Origin: ZC4RG30 sp039917615
Lineage (GTDB): Bacteria; Pseudomonadota; Gammaproteobacteria; Steroidobacterales; Steroidobacteraceae
Reading direction: 5' to 3'
Length of the DNA: 64,000 nucleotides
NCBI GenBank assembly: GCA_039917615.1
Contig: JBDSJD010000004.1
Location: 1-64,000 of the forward strand
The translations under genes and the position numbers were made by a program. The notes beneath the pieces were generated by a model that was not told where the DNA came from, did not search any database, and saw only the letters and a program-made list of their open reading frames with translations. Positions 49,924 to 59,528 of the stretch are shown one piece after another (position 1 is the stretch's first letter; each line of letters begins with the position of its first letter).

Positions 49924-50631
49924 TCAATCACCCGTCGACAGGGTGGTGGACATCGATAGGATCACACGGCCAAGGTTGCGCGGATGACGCACGCCCAGGT
50001 CGCTGCCATCCGCCCACTTCAGTGTCAGGGTCGCGCCCTTTATTTCAGTGGCAAAGCCAAACGACCAGTCAAAGTACTGGCCTAACCGGCCCGGCTTATT
50101 CGCCTTCCAGTACTCGCCACCGCTATAACCGGCGTGCGTCACCACGGCGAGGTGTTCACCTGAAGGCAGGTTGAGATTGACGTCAGCGTAGTACGCGGTA
50201 TCCCCGTGATTGTTGAAATCCCACGAGTACCACAACTTGGCTGAAAGCACTCCCTTGGTCATGCCCACGTACACTTCCGGGTAATTGGCAGTGCCCTGGT
50301 TGGGATAGGTGTAATAGATCATCCCGACGTCATAGCCCACGCCTTCCTTGGCATCGCCGCCAGCATAACCGGCGAATACATCCACCTCGGTTTTTGCGTG
50401 CGCCTCGCCCCGCTTGACCTCGAAATCAACATTGCTGCCCCAGATTCCCAAATACATGCCGCCTTCGCCTGTATAGGTCAGCCCGAGCTGGATGGCCTCG
50501 CGACCGTCTGTCTGGGAAATACCACGGAAGTCGTAATCCGTCGTAATGGTCGGTGTGATCGCGATCTCCGCGCTTGCGGCGCCGGCGATTGCCAGCAGTG
50601 AACCTGCGAGCATTGTCCGTGACTTGATCAT
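49924..50631 (-). CDS. TorF-family putative porin
   Basis: 235 residues from ATG 50631, preferred because GGGAG lies upstream and it begins a signal peptide (IKSRTMLAGSLLAIAGAASA). The mature part is all beta: EIAITPTITTDYDFRGISQT, DGREAIQLGLTYTGEGGMYL, GIWGSNVDFEVKRGEAHAKT, the pattern of the TorF/Gcw_chp outer-membrane family seen beside TonB receptors and glycan or transport loci. Substrate unknown. It follows the lipoprotein gene by 97 bp and has a terminator behind it. Confidence 0.85.
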   Translation of the reverse strand: MIKSRTMLAGSLLAIAGAASAEIAITPTITTDYDFRGISQTDGREAIQLGLTYTGEGGMYLGIWGSNVDFEVKRGEAHAKTEVDVFAGYAGGDAKEGVGYDVGMIYYTYPNQGTANYPEVYVGMTKGVLSAKLWYSWDFNNHGDTAYYADVNLNLPSGEHLAVVTHAGYSGGEYWKANKPGRLGQYFDWSFGFATEIKGATLTLKWADGSDLGVRHPRNLGRVILSMSTTLSTGD

Positions 50632-50728
50632 TTTCTTAATCTCCCTTCGACGAGGCATTGATGCTGGCAGAAACCTGCTTCTTCATGGTCCAAGTTCGGC
50701 CGCGCCCACCAGGACGCGGCCAGTACGT

Positions 50729-53335
50729 TTACTGAGCCCGCTGTCGGCACAAATATACAGGCTCTCGGAACGGAACGCCGTTCTGCGTCGCCCGAATCCC
50801 CAAAATCTCTGAGGTGCACCACGTTGTGAATGCTGCTGCCGGCGCTGGGAAAGTCCCAGCCGGGAACCTGGAGGTCCCATCCCCGCCGAAGCGAGCCGCA
50901 TCAGCAGTAGCAAAGAAAGTGGCTGCTGGAGCAACGTGGTAGTACACAGGCGATGAATATCGGCCGTCCAGAACCGAATTGCCACCCGGCAATCTGTACT
51001 CGTAGTTCGGGAAGCGGGTATTCAGCCCCCCTGTCTGCATGAGGCCAGGCACGACGTTTGCCGACGGGGGACCGACGGCGGCAGCTGGAGCCCCCACCGT
51101 CGTAGAGGATGCGTGCGTAGTCAACAGCCACCCATCGTCCTGGGACTCTACTGCCGACGTGTACACCTGCTCGGTTGGGAGAGTCCTTGGCCTGTTGATG
51201 GGGACGCATCGTGATCGTGCGTCGCGTCGTTGGAAAATGCCCGACGGGCCTTCCAGATCCTCAGTGACGAAGCACGCGCTTGTCAGGTTGACAAGACCGT
51301 TGACGCCAACCTGAAAGCCGTAAGTCGTGAACTTGTCCCATGCATAGGATCTGCGGTGGTCCTGCGAGATCCATCCGCCGGTCATTTGGCCGGTGATTTG
51401 CGGCACCTCGGTAAACTCCAGGCTTACCTGGCTCACAATGCTGGCCGTGGTCGAGGTTGCGGTCCCAGTCGGAGGGGCGGGCGTGGCGGGAAACCCAATA
51501 GGCCCACTGAACGTGAAGGCTGCGGTGGAGTTAGTGGCAGCATTGCCGCCATACGGGCCAGCCGTGCCGGTAATTTTGGCGGGCGTGGCGCCTGAGGCGG
51601 CTGTCTTCACAACAGCGCCCATATTGGAGTGGCGAAATGGCGCCGGAGCGTTGGGAGCAGTCGTATAAGTCAATGCCCCTGGCAGCGCGCTGACTCCGGG
51701 TGAGTCTGTGTTGTCATTATTGGTACCGCCAAACCCCGTATTGTCGTTAATGTTGAATGCTGTACGGAATACCGTATTGAAGTGAGTATCGGTATGGATT
51801 GTGAAGCGCAACCTTCCAGCTGGAGTGGTTGACGGGGGGGCTATCGTATTGTCGGCCCTCAACGTAGCGCTGTACTCGTAGAACCCATGCTCCACGCTCG
51901 CGACACTGTGATGGAGGCCGTACGTGAAGGTACCGTCATCAAAGAACGTCATGATGTTACTGCTTGCATTGTTCTGGACGGTCAAGTCGAACGGCAGCCA
52001 CTTGCTGGTGACGACACTGGTGCTTTGAGTCACCGCGGGGGTGGCCGAGGGCGTATTCGTAGTGGTCAAGATCGTGACTGTCGTGCTCGTAAGCCGATAG
52101 ACACCGTTCAACGTATCTGCAAGAGCGGGGCGGTTCCGACAAGCAAGGATCAACCGCGTGCCGGCGACCGGAGCGTTGGTGGCAGTGGCAGCTCCAGCAG
52201 TTGGGACAGTACCGGCAGCCACCAGGCCCACAGCGGTGACGTTGGTCGGGTTCCCTAAAACCAGGGATTGCAGGCTGACATACCCACCGTCCGGCACGAT
52301 GCAGGTTTGGCCAGCCGGGTGGTTGGTAACCACCACCTGGAAATCAGCGTCTGGGTTACTGGTAAATGCAGTTGTTGGAGTGGGAGTGTCCAAGTTGTTA
52401 AACGTGAATGGAATGCCACCCGCTGGGAAACTTCCGGCGGGCACAGTGGCCGTACCCATCTTCACTCCTTTCATATTGCGGAGCTCGAGAGTCAGCCCTG
52501 CTCCGAGAGGCGGATCCGCAACCACTCCTGCGGGCCGGCTGTAATGGGCCGCGCCGCTTATCGTGAACGTGCACGCCCCCACAATAGGGGTACTGATATT
52601 CCCAGTGGGATTTGCCGTGGCCGGGCTATTTGAGGGGTTCGTAATCGGGCACTTGGTTGTTACACCGCCCACCGTTGTGGAGGCACTCACAGTCCATGTG
52701 AATACCGGCGAGGGGACCGGTGCCCCAGGGCCGCCCGCATTGAACAGCTTCTTAGCAAACGTCACCGTGCCCGCAGCGCGGTCGGCAGCGTCCACCACTT
52801 TTACAAAGACCCCGTCTTCAGTTGTGAGCCGAACCGTGGCGCCTGGTGCGTTGGCGAAAGCCGGGTTCAGGTTCACCGTCATGTCATATAGCGTCACTCC
52901 AGAAGGGACGCAGTCGATGAGAATGTCTGGCGGAGACTGCGTAGAAAGAATGCCACTATGTTGCGAGCCAGCGCGGAAAGAGCAGGTTTTTCCGTATGGC
53001 TGGTCAGTGATCTGGATGTTGTAAGGCACCGGGTTGCCATTAGCATCCCTGACCGCCCTCGCGCCAAACGTAAACCCCACTGGGAGATTCCCAACGGTGG
53101 TGGGCAGGGGAACCGGCCCAATGACCCCAAGCCCGTCCGCGACGTCCCCGTTGTTGATGAGTCCAAGTTGCCGCCTGCTGCCCAGACCCGTGACCGTGCC
53201 CTTCAGAACCACTGTGGCCGAGGGAAGCTCGATGAACGGCTCGGAGCGCACATCTTCCACTGCGTTGCAGCCCGCCAGCGCGCCCAGAGCCAGGGCGGCA
53301 GCGAGAAATCTCGAACGGCTAAACATCGAATTCAT
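50729..53335 (-). CDS. Large surface lipoprotein of unknown function
   Basis: 868 residues from ATG 53335, with GGGGGAA before it. Lipoprotein signal RFLAAALALGALAGC, Cys at 23. Two Ig-like repeats with a Cys pair are visible, one near 35-130 (VVLKGTVTGLGSRRQLGLIN ... GKTCSF ... DILIDC) and one near 285-390 (FQVVVTNHPAGQTCIVPDGG ... LILAC); a related stretch lies between. The remainder is Thr/Ala/Pro/Asn-rich, with no enzyme motif recognised. It lies 69 bp after a very large TonB receptor, so it may be its surface-exposed partner; this is inference. Confidence 0.7.
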   Translation of the reverse strand: MNSMFSRSRFLAAALALGALAGCNAVEDVRSEPFIELPSATVVLKGTVTGLGSRRQLGLINNGDVADGLGVIGPVPLPTTVGNLPVGFTFGARAVRDANGNPVPYNIQITDQPYGKTCSFRAGSQHSGILSTQSPPDILIDCVPSGVTLYDMTVNLNPAFANAPGATVRLTTEDGVFVKVVDAADRAAGTVTFAKKLFNAGGPGAPVPSPVFTWTVSASTTVGGVTTKCPITNPSNSPATANPTGNISTPIVGACTFTISGAAHYSRPAGVVADPPLGAGLTLELRNMKGVKMGTATVPAGSFPAGGIPFTFNNLDTPTPTTAFTSNPDADFQVVVTNHPAGQTCIVPDGGYVSLQSLVLGNPTNVTAVGLVAAGTVPTAGAATATNAPVAGTRLILACRNRPALADTLNGVYRLTSTTVTILTTTNTPSATPAVTQSTSVVTSKWLPFDLTVQNNASSNIMTFFDDGTFTYGLHHSVASVEHGFYEYSATLRADNTIAPPSTTPAGRLRFTIHTDTHFNTVFRTAFNINDNTGFGGTNNDNTDSPGVSALPGALTYTTAPNAPAPFRHSNMGAVVKTAASGATPAKITGTAGPYGGNAATNSTAAFTFSGPIGFPATPAPPTGTATSTTASIVSQVSLEFTEVPQITGQMTGGWISQDHRRSYAWDKFTTYGFQVGVNGLVNLTSACFVTEDLEGPSGIFQRRDARSRCVPINRPRTLPTEQVYTSAVESQDDGWLLTTHASSTTVGAPAAAVGPPSANVVPGLMQTGGLNTRFPNYEYRLPGGNSVLDGRYSSPVYYHVAPAATFFATADAARFGGDGTSRFPAGTFPAPAAAFTTWCTSEILGIRATQNGVPFREPVYLCRQRAQ

Positions 53336-53404
53336 GACAATTCCCCCAAGAAATTCACTGATAGGCCTGGCGAGCGGGTGGCGCACCACCCGCTCCGCTC
53401 AGCT

Positions 53405-56400
53405 TCAAAACTTCATCCGCACGCCCATGCGATAAGCGCGGCCCATCGTGTCGTGATACTGCGCGCTTGCACCCGAGATGCCACCACCACTAAACGGCGG
53501 GGTCTTGTCGAACAGATTGTTGATCGATCCGAACACCTGGAATTGCTTCATGTTCGCAATCCGGAGGTTATAGGACCCGTTCAGGCTGTAGTTGACGTAT
53601 GGCTTGACCTTGTTGTTATCGATGCTGCCGTAAAGCAACGTTCCCTGGGCATTTTGGTAGTTGCCGTTGAGATCGGTCGGGCTGTCGGCCCAGGTGTTAT
53701 CAAGCGACGCACCGCCAATGTAGCGGGCAGAAAGAGAGGTAGCCAGCTCACCCACGAGGTAGGCAACAGTGACGTTGCCCGACCACGCGGGTGTTGCCGT
53801 CAAACCCGGCACGAAGTTGCTGGTGCGGATCTGACCAACAAGATCAAGGCAGGTGTACCGATTGGTGTAGAAGCCATTGGCAAAAGTACGCGGCAACACT
53901 CCCGTCGTGACATTGATAACGGCTGGCCTGTTATTTTCAGGATCGGCTGCATCGTACTTGGCACCGCAGGCGTCTGGATTCGGTCGACGGACAAGCGGTG
54001 CGATCAATGATTGATCGGCTACGACAACTTCGGCGCCATCTGCATTGTTATAAAACCCGGCAGCGTTCGAGGTCAGCTGCACACCCGATGCCTCAAGTGC
54101 CCGCGTGCCACGGATGGTCACGGATACACTGCCTGGCAGGTTCGCAAAGGCCCTGTTCAGCGGGAACAGGTACTGCAGTGAAAGATCTATGCCGCGCCGC
54201 TGGTAAGGCAACAGGTTGTCCGGCCGCCCGGTGTTGGCACTGACCAGATCCTGCAAATTCCGAGTGCCATCTGGATTCGTGCCGAAAGTAAGTTCCTGGC
54301 AAGCGGCACTGTTTTCGTTGAAATTCGCGGCCGGATTGTTTCGCCAAGCGTCGTAGGCGGCCTGATTGGACTGCACGCCACTCTCAGGATCGTAAATAGG
54401 TTCCACGCCATTGCTGTCGGCAAAACACTCGGTCATTGGATTGGAGGCCCGGTTAGACACCCCAATGCCATTTTTTATCTTGATGTTGTAGTAGTCCACC
54501 GAAAAGCGCAGGCCCTGCGCCCAGCCGCCGGGCGAGAGCACCACACCCAGTGTAAGCGTGTCGCTCGACTCTGGCTTCAGGTTGAGATTACCCACGTCAA
54601 TTCTGGTGTACCGCTCGGCCTGGTTTTCGTTGCTGATCGCCGTGCGTTCACGCCACGGGTTTCTCAATATGACCGAATCCAGGATGCCTGGTTTCTGGAT
54701 GAACAGATCGCGATAACCGGCCGTGCGCAAGTCACGGGAACGGGTCAGGCGTGTCCTGAGCCAATCGAATGGCTCGAACACCGTCTGAATTTTCCAGTTG
54801 AATACGTTCTGGGTCTTGGTCAGATGATTGCCGTCCGCATCCAACGCGGTGCCCGCGCCACCCTTGTTGTTATACGAAGAGTAGCGGCCACCCAAATTGA
54901 GCGACCAGAGGTTGAGGCCCGGCACGCCACTGACCAGCGGCATATTCAACTCGGCAAAACCTTCCGTTACCTCCGTCGAGCCGCCAAAGGCGTCGGCCCA
55001 GACACGAGACAGATCAAAGCGCTCCCACGTGTTGCCAGCGGTAGCATTCTGGTTGGCTGCATCCTTGCGCGCCTCGAGGCCAAACGCGCTTGTCATAGGA
55101 CCAGCTCCCCAACCTTCCCACAACGTACCGTTGACGGAAAACGACAGCGTCTGCAGGGAGTTCTTGCCGCCGGACTGGCTATTGTCCAGGAACGAATAGG
55201 CGAGGGCCTCCTCCTGCGTAGCGGCCGGGTTATAACCCCCGCCAAATACGGTGGAAGTTGTGGCGAAATCCTGCCCGAAGATGTTCAGCGGTCGGCAATC
55301 GGCCGCCATATCCGCCAAACCTTGTGCATCGGACAGTGGTCGGCCCGCGCTGTCCTGCACTGGCGGGCCGTCCCGAACCACGCGGCAAACAGGCTGACCG
55401 TTGGTGAGGTTCGGAATCATCTGGTTATAGGTGGGATTCGGGGCACCGTTTACAGTCACCCGCCTATCCAGGATTGTGGGCCCACGGTTGTCGACGACCG
55501 CATCCATTGCAAATGCGATGCGGATGTTGGTCTGGACATCGGACTGCGATGAAACGCTATCCGTCTTTCCCCAACTGTAAGAGGCGTCCCAGTTCCAATC
55601 CCTGCCGAACTTACCCTTCACACCGGCCACCACACGCATGGTTTCGGAGGTCTGCGTGGTCACTTGCTTGACCTGGGGATTCCAGACCTTGCGAATGGCG
55701 GTGTGGCCCGAGCACGGCGTTGCGTTGAACAGGAGGTCCACGCCAGCACCGCTGCTGGCGGAAGTGCCCGTGCTGATATTGTTCGACTGCTGGAGCCGGT
55801 TCAATGCTTCCGGCGTAAGCGTGTTCAGGAAGGCGTACGAATTGGGACCGGTCGCGGCCAGAACAGGCAGGTCTCCGCCATCGTATGGGTCCGTGAGGGC
55901 AATGCTGTCGAGCAGCCAGAAATCGTTCCTGTAATACGGGGTATAGAAAGTACCGGGAGTGAGTCGCCGTCCAGCCGCGTCGGTGTGCGTACCGGATGGA
56001 TCAACGATGCCCCAGCCGTTCGTGAGCCGATCTTCATGGAACCTGAACCGGACCCACTTGCCGACGGCATGGCCATTAAAGGCGTAGGTCGGCGGGCCAC
56101 CGGGCAGGAGATCGACCGGCATCCAGAACGGGAACACGACGCCCCTGGCGTTGGTGACGCCTTGGGGTTGCCCGGTGGCAGGCGTTCCATTGGCCGTTGC
56201 GTTGACGAATGTATTGCTTGTGGCAGTAAAGGCAGCGCCGGTTGGACCAAAGCCATTGCCAAGGGTGTAGTTCGTCACGTTGTTGGGAGTGGGGAAGCCT
56301 GTGGCAGTAACGCCGGGAGCACCGATGAAGAACATAAAGCCAGCGTTACCAAAGGAACCACTTCGCAGCCGGTTCGCTGTCGGGTAGGCCACCCCACCCA

Positions 56401-57748
56401 CTATACCGTTGCCGGCTGTTGCCGAAGTGAAGCGGACCTCACCTACGCCAACGTTGGTGCCAGCGGCACCTGCGCTATGCCAGCGCGCGCACTGGTTACT
56501 TGTGGTGTAGCGGTTGTTGTTGATGGCCACAGTCTTGGCATAGTTAGTCTGCACATACGCTGTGGTAGTTTCGGTAACGTTGAATTCGAAGTTGCCGAAC
56601 AGGGTCTTGCGGTCCTGGGCTGGGCGCATTGAGACACCGCTGGTAGTCAACGGGCCGTCACCGTTAATAGCCGTCGGCATGATGTTGGTGCCGGCATTCG
56701 GACTCACGCCGCCGCGGAATCCGTAGGGAAACTCCACGATACCCGTGCCGTCCTTGGTAAAACGATAACCCGTTGTGCGGGTGATGTCGTTCATGTAGAT
56801 GGCGCCGTTGCCGAATTCATCCAGCGTGTCGCCACCCCACTGGCTGTAGCGCACATTGGCCATCTCGAAGCGGGCTGGGTAGCCGGCGTAGCCATCAAGT
56901 GGCGTAAGAATTTTCTTGGGATCGTTCCCGGTATTGGGCAGGAAGTTACTGAACAGGGTGCGCGACTCGCGGCACCAGGCGCGGGCATCGCCGCAGCTTT
57001 CGATGGCCGCCGTATTCTGCCACTCCACGCCAAGCAGGGCATGGGCCCTGCCGCCAAACAGCGGCATTCCGCCGGAGGCTGAGATATGCGGGCTGGAACC
57101 GTCGCCAGCCTCGTTGATCCCATAGTCCATATCGAGCTGGAAGCCGGTGAGCTTGTTGTTCAGGATCAGGTTGACCACACCCGCCATTGCGCCGGATCCA
57201 TAAGTGGCCGACGCGCCGCCGGTGACCACGTCCATGCGCTGCAGCAGGTTCGAGGGGATGATGTTCAGGTCGACAACGTCGGCCTGGTTCGAAGTGGAGA
57301 CCATGCGACGGCCATCCACCAGCGTAAGCGTGCGCGAGCCGAAGGCGGGATCGAGGCCGCGCAGGTTGGCAATGGTATTGCCGATGAAGAACGAGCTGCG
57401 GTCCATGCTTTCCGTGCCGGCGCCGCCAGAGCCTGACTGGTCGTCACCCACCATGGTGGGCATGTAGGTGGAAATATTCTGCGGCACCAGCTGCTGAAGC
57501 GCATCGGACACGTTGACGATGCCCTGACGCCGCATGTCTTCGCCGGAGATGCTGCTGATGGGGTTTGCTGAGGTGTTGCCGGGCGTCTGGATGCGCGTGC
57601 CGGTGACCTTTACTTCTGCCAGTTCATCGACTTCATCGGCGGCTTGCGCCCCGGCCGCCAAGGATGGGGTCAAGAATGCGTAGCTCAGCATGGCTGCAAG
57701 AGCGCCGCGCACGGCCCAAGATTCAGACTTTGAACTGCGAATTTCCAT
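53405..57748 (-). CDS. Very large TonB-dependent receptor
   Basis: 1447 residues from ATG 57748 (AGGGGGAA upstream; a TTG one codon earlier is also open). Signal peptide ends near SLAAGAQA; TonB-box-like AEVKVTGTRI; plug domain (about 58-190) with VSDALQQLVPQNISTYMPTM, NTIANLRGLDPAFGSRTLTL, VDGRRMVSTSNQADVVDLNI and VDVVTGGASATYGSGAMAGV-type VVTGGASATYGSGAMAGVVN. The barrel ends YRMGVRMKF. Typical receptors are 700-1000 residues; the excess is in long inserted loops (about 330-720). Ligand unknown. Transcribed with the lipoprotein. Confidence 0.93.
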   Translation of the reverse strand: MEIRSSKSESWAVRGALAAMLSYAFLTPSLAAGAQAADEVDELAEVKVTGTRIQTPGNTSANPISSISGEDMRRQGIVNVSDALQQLVPQNISTYMPTMVGDDQSGSGGAGTESMDRSSFFIGNTIANLRGLDPAFGSRTLTLVDGRRMVSTSNQADVVDLNIIPSNLLQRMDVVTGGASATYGSGAMAGVVNLILNNKLTGFQLDMDYGINEAGDGSSPHISASGGMPLFGGRAHALLGVEWQNTAAIESCGDARAWCRESRTLFSNFLPNTGNDPKKILTPLDGYAGYPARFEMANVRYSQWGGDTLDEFGNGAIYMNDITRTTGYRFTKDGTGIVEFPYGFRGGVSPNAGTNIMPTAINGDGPLTTSGVSMRPAQDRKTLFGNFEFNVTETTTAYVQTNYAKTVAINNNRYTTSNQCARWHSAGAAGTNVGVGEVRFTSATAGNGIVGGVAYPTANRLRSGSFGNAGFMFFIGAPGVTATGFPTPNNVTNYTLGNGFGPTGAAFTATSNTFVNATANGTPATGQPQGVTNARGVVFPFWMPVDLLPGGPPTYAFNGHAVGKWVRFRFHEDRLTNGWGIVDPSGTHTDAAGRRLTPGTFYTPYYRNDFWLLDSIALTDPYDGGDLPVLAATGPNSYAFLNTLTPEALNRLQQSNNISTGTSASSGAGVDLLFNATPCSGHTAIRKVWNPQVKQVTTQTSETMRVVAGVKGKFGRDWNWDASYSWGKTDSVSSQSDVQTNIRIAFAMDAVVDNRGPTILDRRVTVNGAPNPTYNQMIPNLTNGQPVCRVVRDGPPVQDSAGRPLSDAQGLADMAADCRPLNIFGQDFATTSTVFGGGYNPAATQEEALAYSFLDNSQSGGKNSLQTLSFSVNGTLWEGWGAGPMTSAFGLEARKDAANQNATAGNTWERFDLSRVWADAFGGSTEVTEGFAELNMPLVSGVPGLNLWSLNLGGRYSSYNNKGGAGTALDADGNHLTKTQNVFNWKIQTVFEPFDWLRTRLTRSRDLRTAGYRDLFIQKPGILDSVILRNPWRERTAISNENQAERYTRIDVGNLNLKPESSDTLTLGVVLSPGGWAQGLRFSVDYYNIKIKNGIGVSNRASNPMTECFADSNGVEPIYDPESGVQSNQAAYDAWRNNPAANFNENSAACQELTFGTNPDGTRNLQDLVSANTGRPDNLLPYQRRGIDLSLQYLFPLNRAFANLPGSVSVTIRGTRALEASGVQLTSNAAGFYNNADGAEVVVADQSLIAPLVRRPNPDACGAKYDAADPENNRPAVINVTTGVLPRTFANGFYTNRYTCLDLVGQIRTSNFVPGLTATPAWSGNVTVAYLVGELATSLSARYIGGASLDNTWADSPTDLNGNYQNAQGTLLYGSIDNNKVKPYVNYSLNGSYNLRIANMKQFQVFGSINNLFDKTPPFSGGGISGASAQYHDTMGRAYRMGVRMKF

Positions 57749-57907
57749 CAAGAGAATTCCCCCTCATCATTGCCGACCAAACATAAGGGAGCTGCTCGCA
57801 GCGTCCGTGTGAGCCTGCACACGACGCCCGCCCCCATTTTGTTTTTGATGATGATATCGCCAACGTTTGCGTTAACCGAACTCTCGGCAATATCAATCTG
57901 TGTGGAA

Positions 57908-57950
57908 GTATTACTACAAAACCCAGCATTGGCAAGAATAAATTCTTGCC
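57908..57950 (-). promoter_or_regulatory. Putative promoter and 20-bp operator palindrome of the large TonB receptor
   Basis: GGCAAGAAT-AA-ATTCTTGCC (57931-57950) is a perfect palindrome. On the minus strand its last bases form TTGCCA (57935-57930), a plausible -35, with TAATAC (57913-57908) 16 bp further as -10. A regulator bound here would cover the -35. The remaining gap (57752-57907 and 57951-57990) shows no gene. Confidence 0.6.
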
Positions 57951-57990
57951 CCGCAGCAAAAAGTTCTGGCGAACCGATTGTTGGGAGGAC

Positions 57991-58065
57991 TGGCTGGGGT
58001 GGAAGGATTCGAACCTCCGAATGGCGGGATCAAAACCCGCTGCCTTACCACTTGGCGACACCCCA
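57991..58065 (-). tRNA. tRNA-Gln (UUG)
   Basis: Minus strand cloverleaf with acceptor TGGGGTG/CACCCCA, D arm GCCAAGTGGTAAGGC, anticodon loop TTTTGAT with anticodon TTG, T arm GGAGGTTCGAATCCTTC and encoded GCCA end. It lies 12 bp after ispE and is probably co-transcribed with it, as in related bacteria where prs follows directly. Confidence 0.96.
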
Positions 58066-58077
58066 AGAACATGCCTT

Positions 58078-58911
58078 TTACAAGGGAAAATGCGGGGTCT
58101 GGGAGAGGCCACGCACGATCCAGACGTCCCAATTGCGCGGCAGGGTGGTGGAAATCACCTCCGCCGCGGCCCGCGATTCCAGCGGGACGAACACACACGC
58201 TCCGGTACCGGTGAGCCGCGCCCCTTGCGGGGCCAGCTGGTCGAGCACCATGGCCACTTCCGGGTGATGTATCCGCACCACTTTCTCGCAGTCGTTGCGG
58301 CCACCGTCGGCCGGGAGCGCGCGGATTCTGAGGGGCGCAGTATCACGGGTCAATTGCCTGGCTCTGAATATCTCCCGTGTGGCGACCATCACCGGCGGCT
58401 TCACCACCAGGAACCAGCGTGACGGTGTTTCGATGGGTTCCAGCACCTCGCCTCTGCCGGAAGCAAAGGCAGTGCGCCCGTACACGAATACCGGGACATC
58501 GGAGCCGAGGACGAGCCCCAGCTCCGCCAGCCGCGACAAGGGCAGATTCAGGCTCCACTGCCGATTCAGGGCCAGCAGCACGGTCGCTGCATCGGAACTG
58601 CCTCCTCCCATGCCACCGCCGGCCGGAATTTGCTTGCGCACATGGATGTTGGCGCCCTGCTTTGTCGCACCCGCTTGCTGCAGCAGGCGGGCCGCGCGGA
58701 TGGTCAGGTCGTCCTCATCCGGCAAAGCAGCAAGCATTGGATCGTCGGGTGGCGGGTGCCGAACAATCCGACCATCTGGACGGGTGTTGATGGTCAGTTC
58801 ATCACACAGGTCCACCAGCTGGAACACGGTCTCCAGATCGTGGTAGCCATCCGCACGCCGCCCGAGAATGTGCAGGAACAGGTTCAGTTTTGCAGGCGCC
58901 AGGTAGCGCAT
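58078..58911 (-). CDS. ispE: 4-diphosphocytidyl-2-C-methyl-D-erythritol kinase
   Basis: 277 residues from ATG 58911, five bases after the lolB stop; the longer frame runs back through lolB. GHMP-kinase features: MRYLAPAKLNLFLHILGRRA, DGYHDLETVFQLVDLCDEL, the ATP loop IPAGGGMGGGSSDAATVLLA, and ARLTGTGACVFVPLE. It phosphorylates CDP-ME in the MEP isoprenoid pathway. Confidence 0.97.
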   Translation of the reverse strand: MRYLAPAKLNLFLHILGRRADGYHDLETVFQLVDLCDELTINTRPDGRIVRHPPPDDPMLAALPDEDDLTIRAARLLQQAGATKQGANIHVRKQIPAGGGMGGGSSDAATVLLALNRQWSLNLPLSRLAELGLVLGSDVPVFVYGRTAFASGRGEVLEPIETPSRWFLVVKPPVMVATREIFRARQLTRDTAPLRIRALPADGGRNDCEKVVRIHHPEVAMVLDQLAPQGARLTGTGACVFVPLESRAAAEVISTTLPRNWDVWIVRGLSQTPHFPL

Positions 58912-58916
58912 CTGTC

Positions 58917-59528
58917 TCACTTCATGTGCCAGCGGTCGATCACCAGTTTCAGACGCAGGTTGCCCCTTGTGGCGACAAGTTTTGCTGGCAGCTGCACTCT
59001 TCCCGCAGCGGTGTCGACGGGCTTGTGCCCCTCGTAGCTGACCACCCATTCCTGCTGGGAAATTGTCTGTAACAGGCCCGCGGCGTCGTGGCTTTCAGTC
59101 GCTGGCGCAGAGGGCGCAGGAATTCCCAGTACCCAGTAGCGCAACGCATCGAACGGTGGCAGGAAACCAAGCTCCCTGATCAGGAGCTGTTCGGCTTCAT
59201 CATTGGCAAGCGTATCGCCACGGCCAGTGACGATGCGCAGCGAACCCGGGCTGTATTCCAGCTGCAGCGCGCCGGCACCGCCGGGACCAGACAGTTTCAC
59301 CTTCGCAAGGTCGTGCTGCTGCTGCCAGTCCACATTCGCGAGGCCACCGCCCTGCGAAGCCACTGCCACGCGGCCCTTGAATGTGAAACCGGCCATGCGC
59401 TGCAGCGCGTCGCGTTGCTGCAGGGAATCCAGCGGCGTTGAAGGAGGCGTGGTGGCGCATGCCACGAGCAGCAGGGACAACATCCACACCGCGCGCGACC
59501 ACGGATTGCGGTCAGGGCTTCGCGGCAT
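58917..59528 (-). CDS. lolB: Outer-membrane lipoprotein receptor LolB
   Basis: 203 residues. Lipoprotein signal with LSLLLVACATT, Cys 24. Mature part: MAGFTFKGRVAVASQGGGLA, NVDWQQQHDLAKVKLSGPGG, LGFLPPFDALRYWVLGIPAP and LRLKLVIDRW, as in LolB. It accepts lipoproteins from LolA and inserts them into the outer membrane. Overlaps the end of the TPR gene by 17 bases. Confidence 0.95.
   Translation of the reverse strand: MPRSPDRNPWSRAVWMLSLLLVACATTPPSTPLDSLQQRDALQRMAGFTFKGRVAVASQGGGLANVDWQQQHDLAKVKLSGPGGAGALQLEYSPGSLRIVTGRGDTLANDEAEQLLIRELGFLPPFDALRYWVLGIPAPSAPATESHDAAGLLQTISQQEWVVSYEGHKPVDTAAGRVQLPAKLVATRGNLRLKLVIDRWHMK

Noticed and set aside
57931..57950. 20-bp palindrome as terminator of tRNA-Gln
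   Set aside because: No T run follows on the minus strand, and the position over a -35 box fits an operator better.
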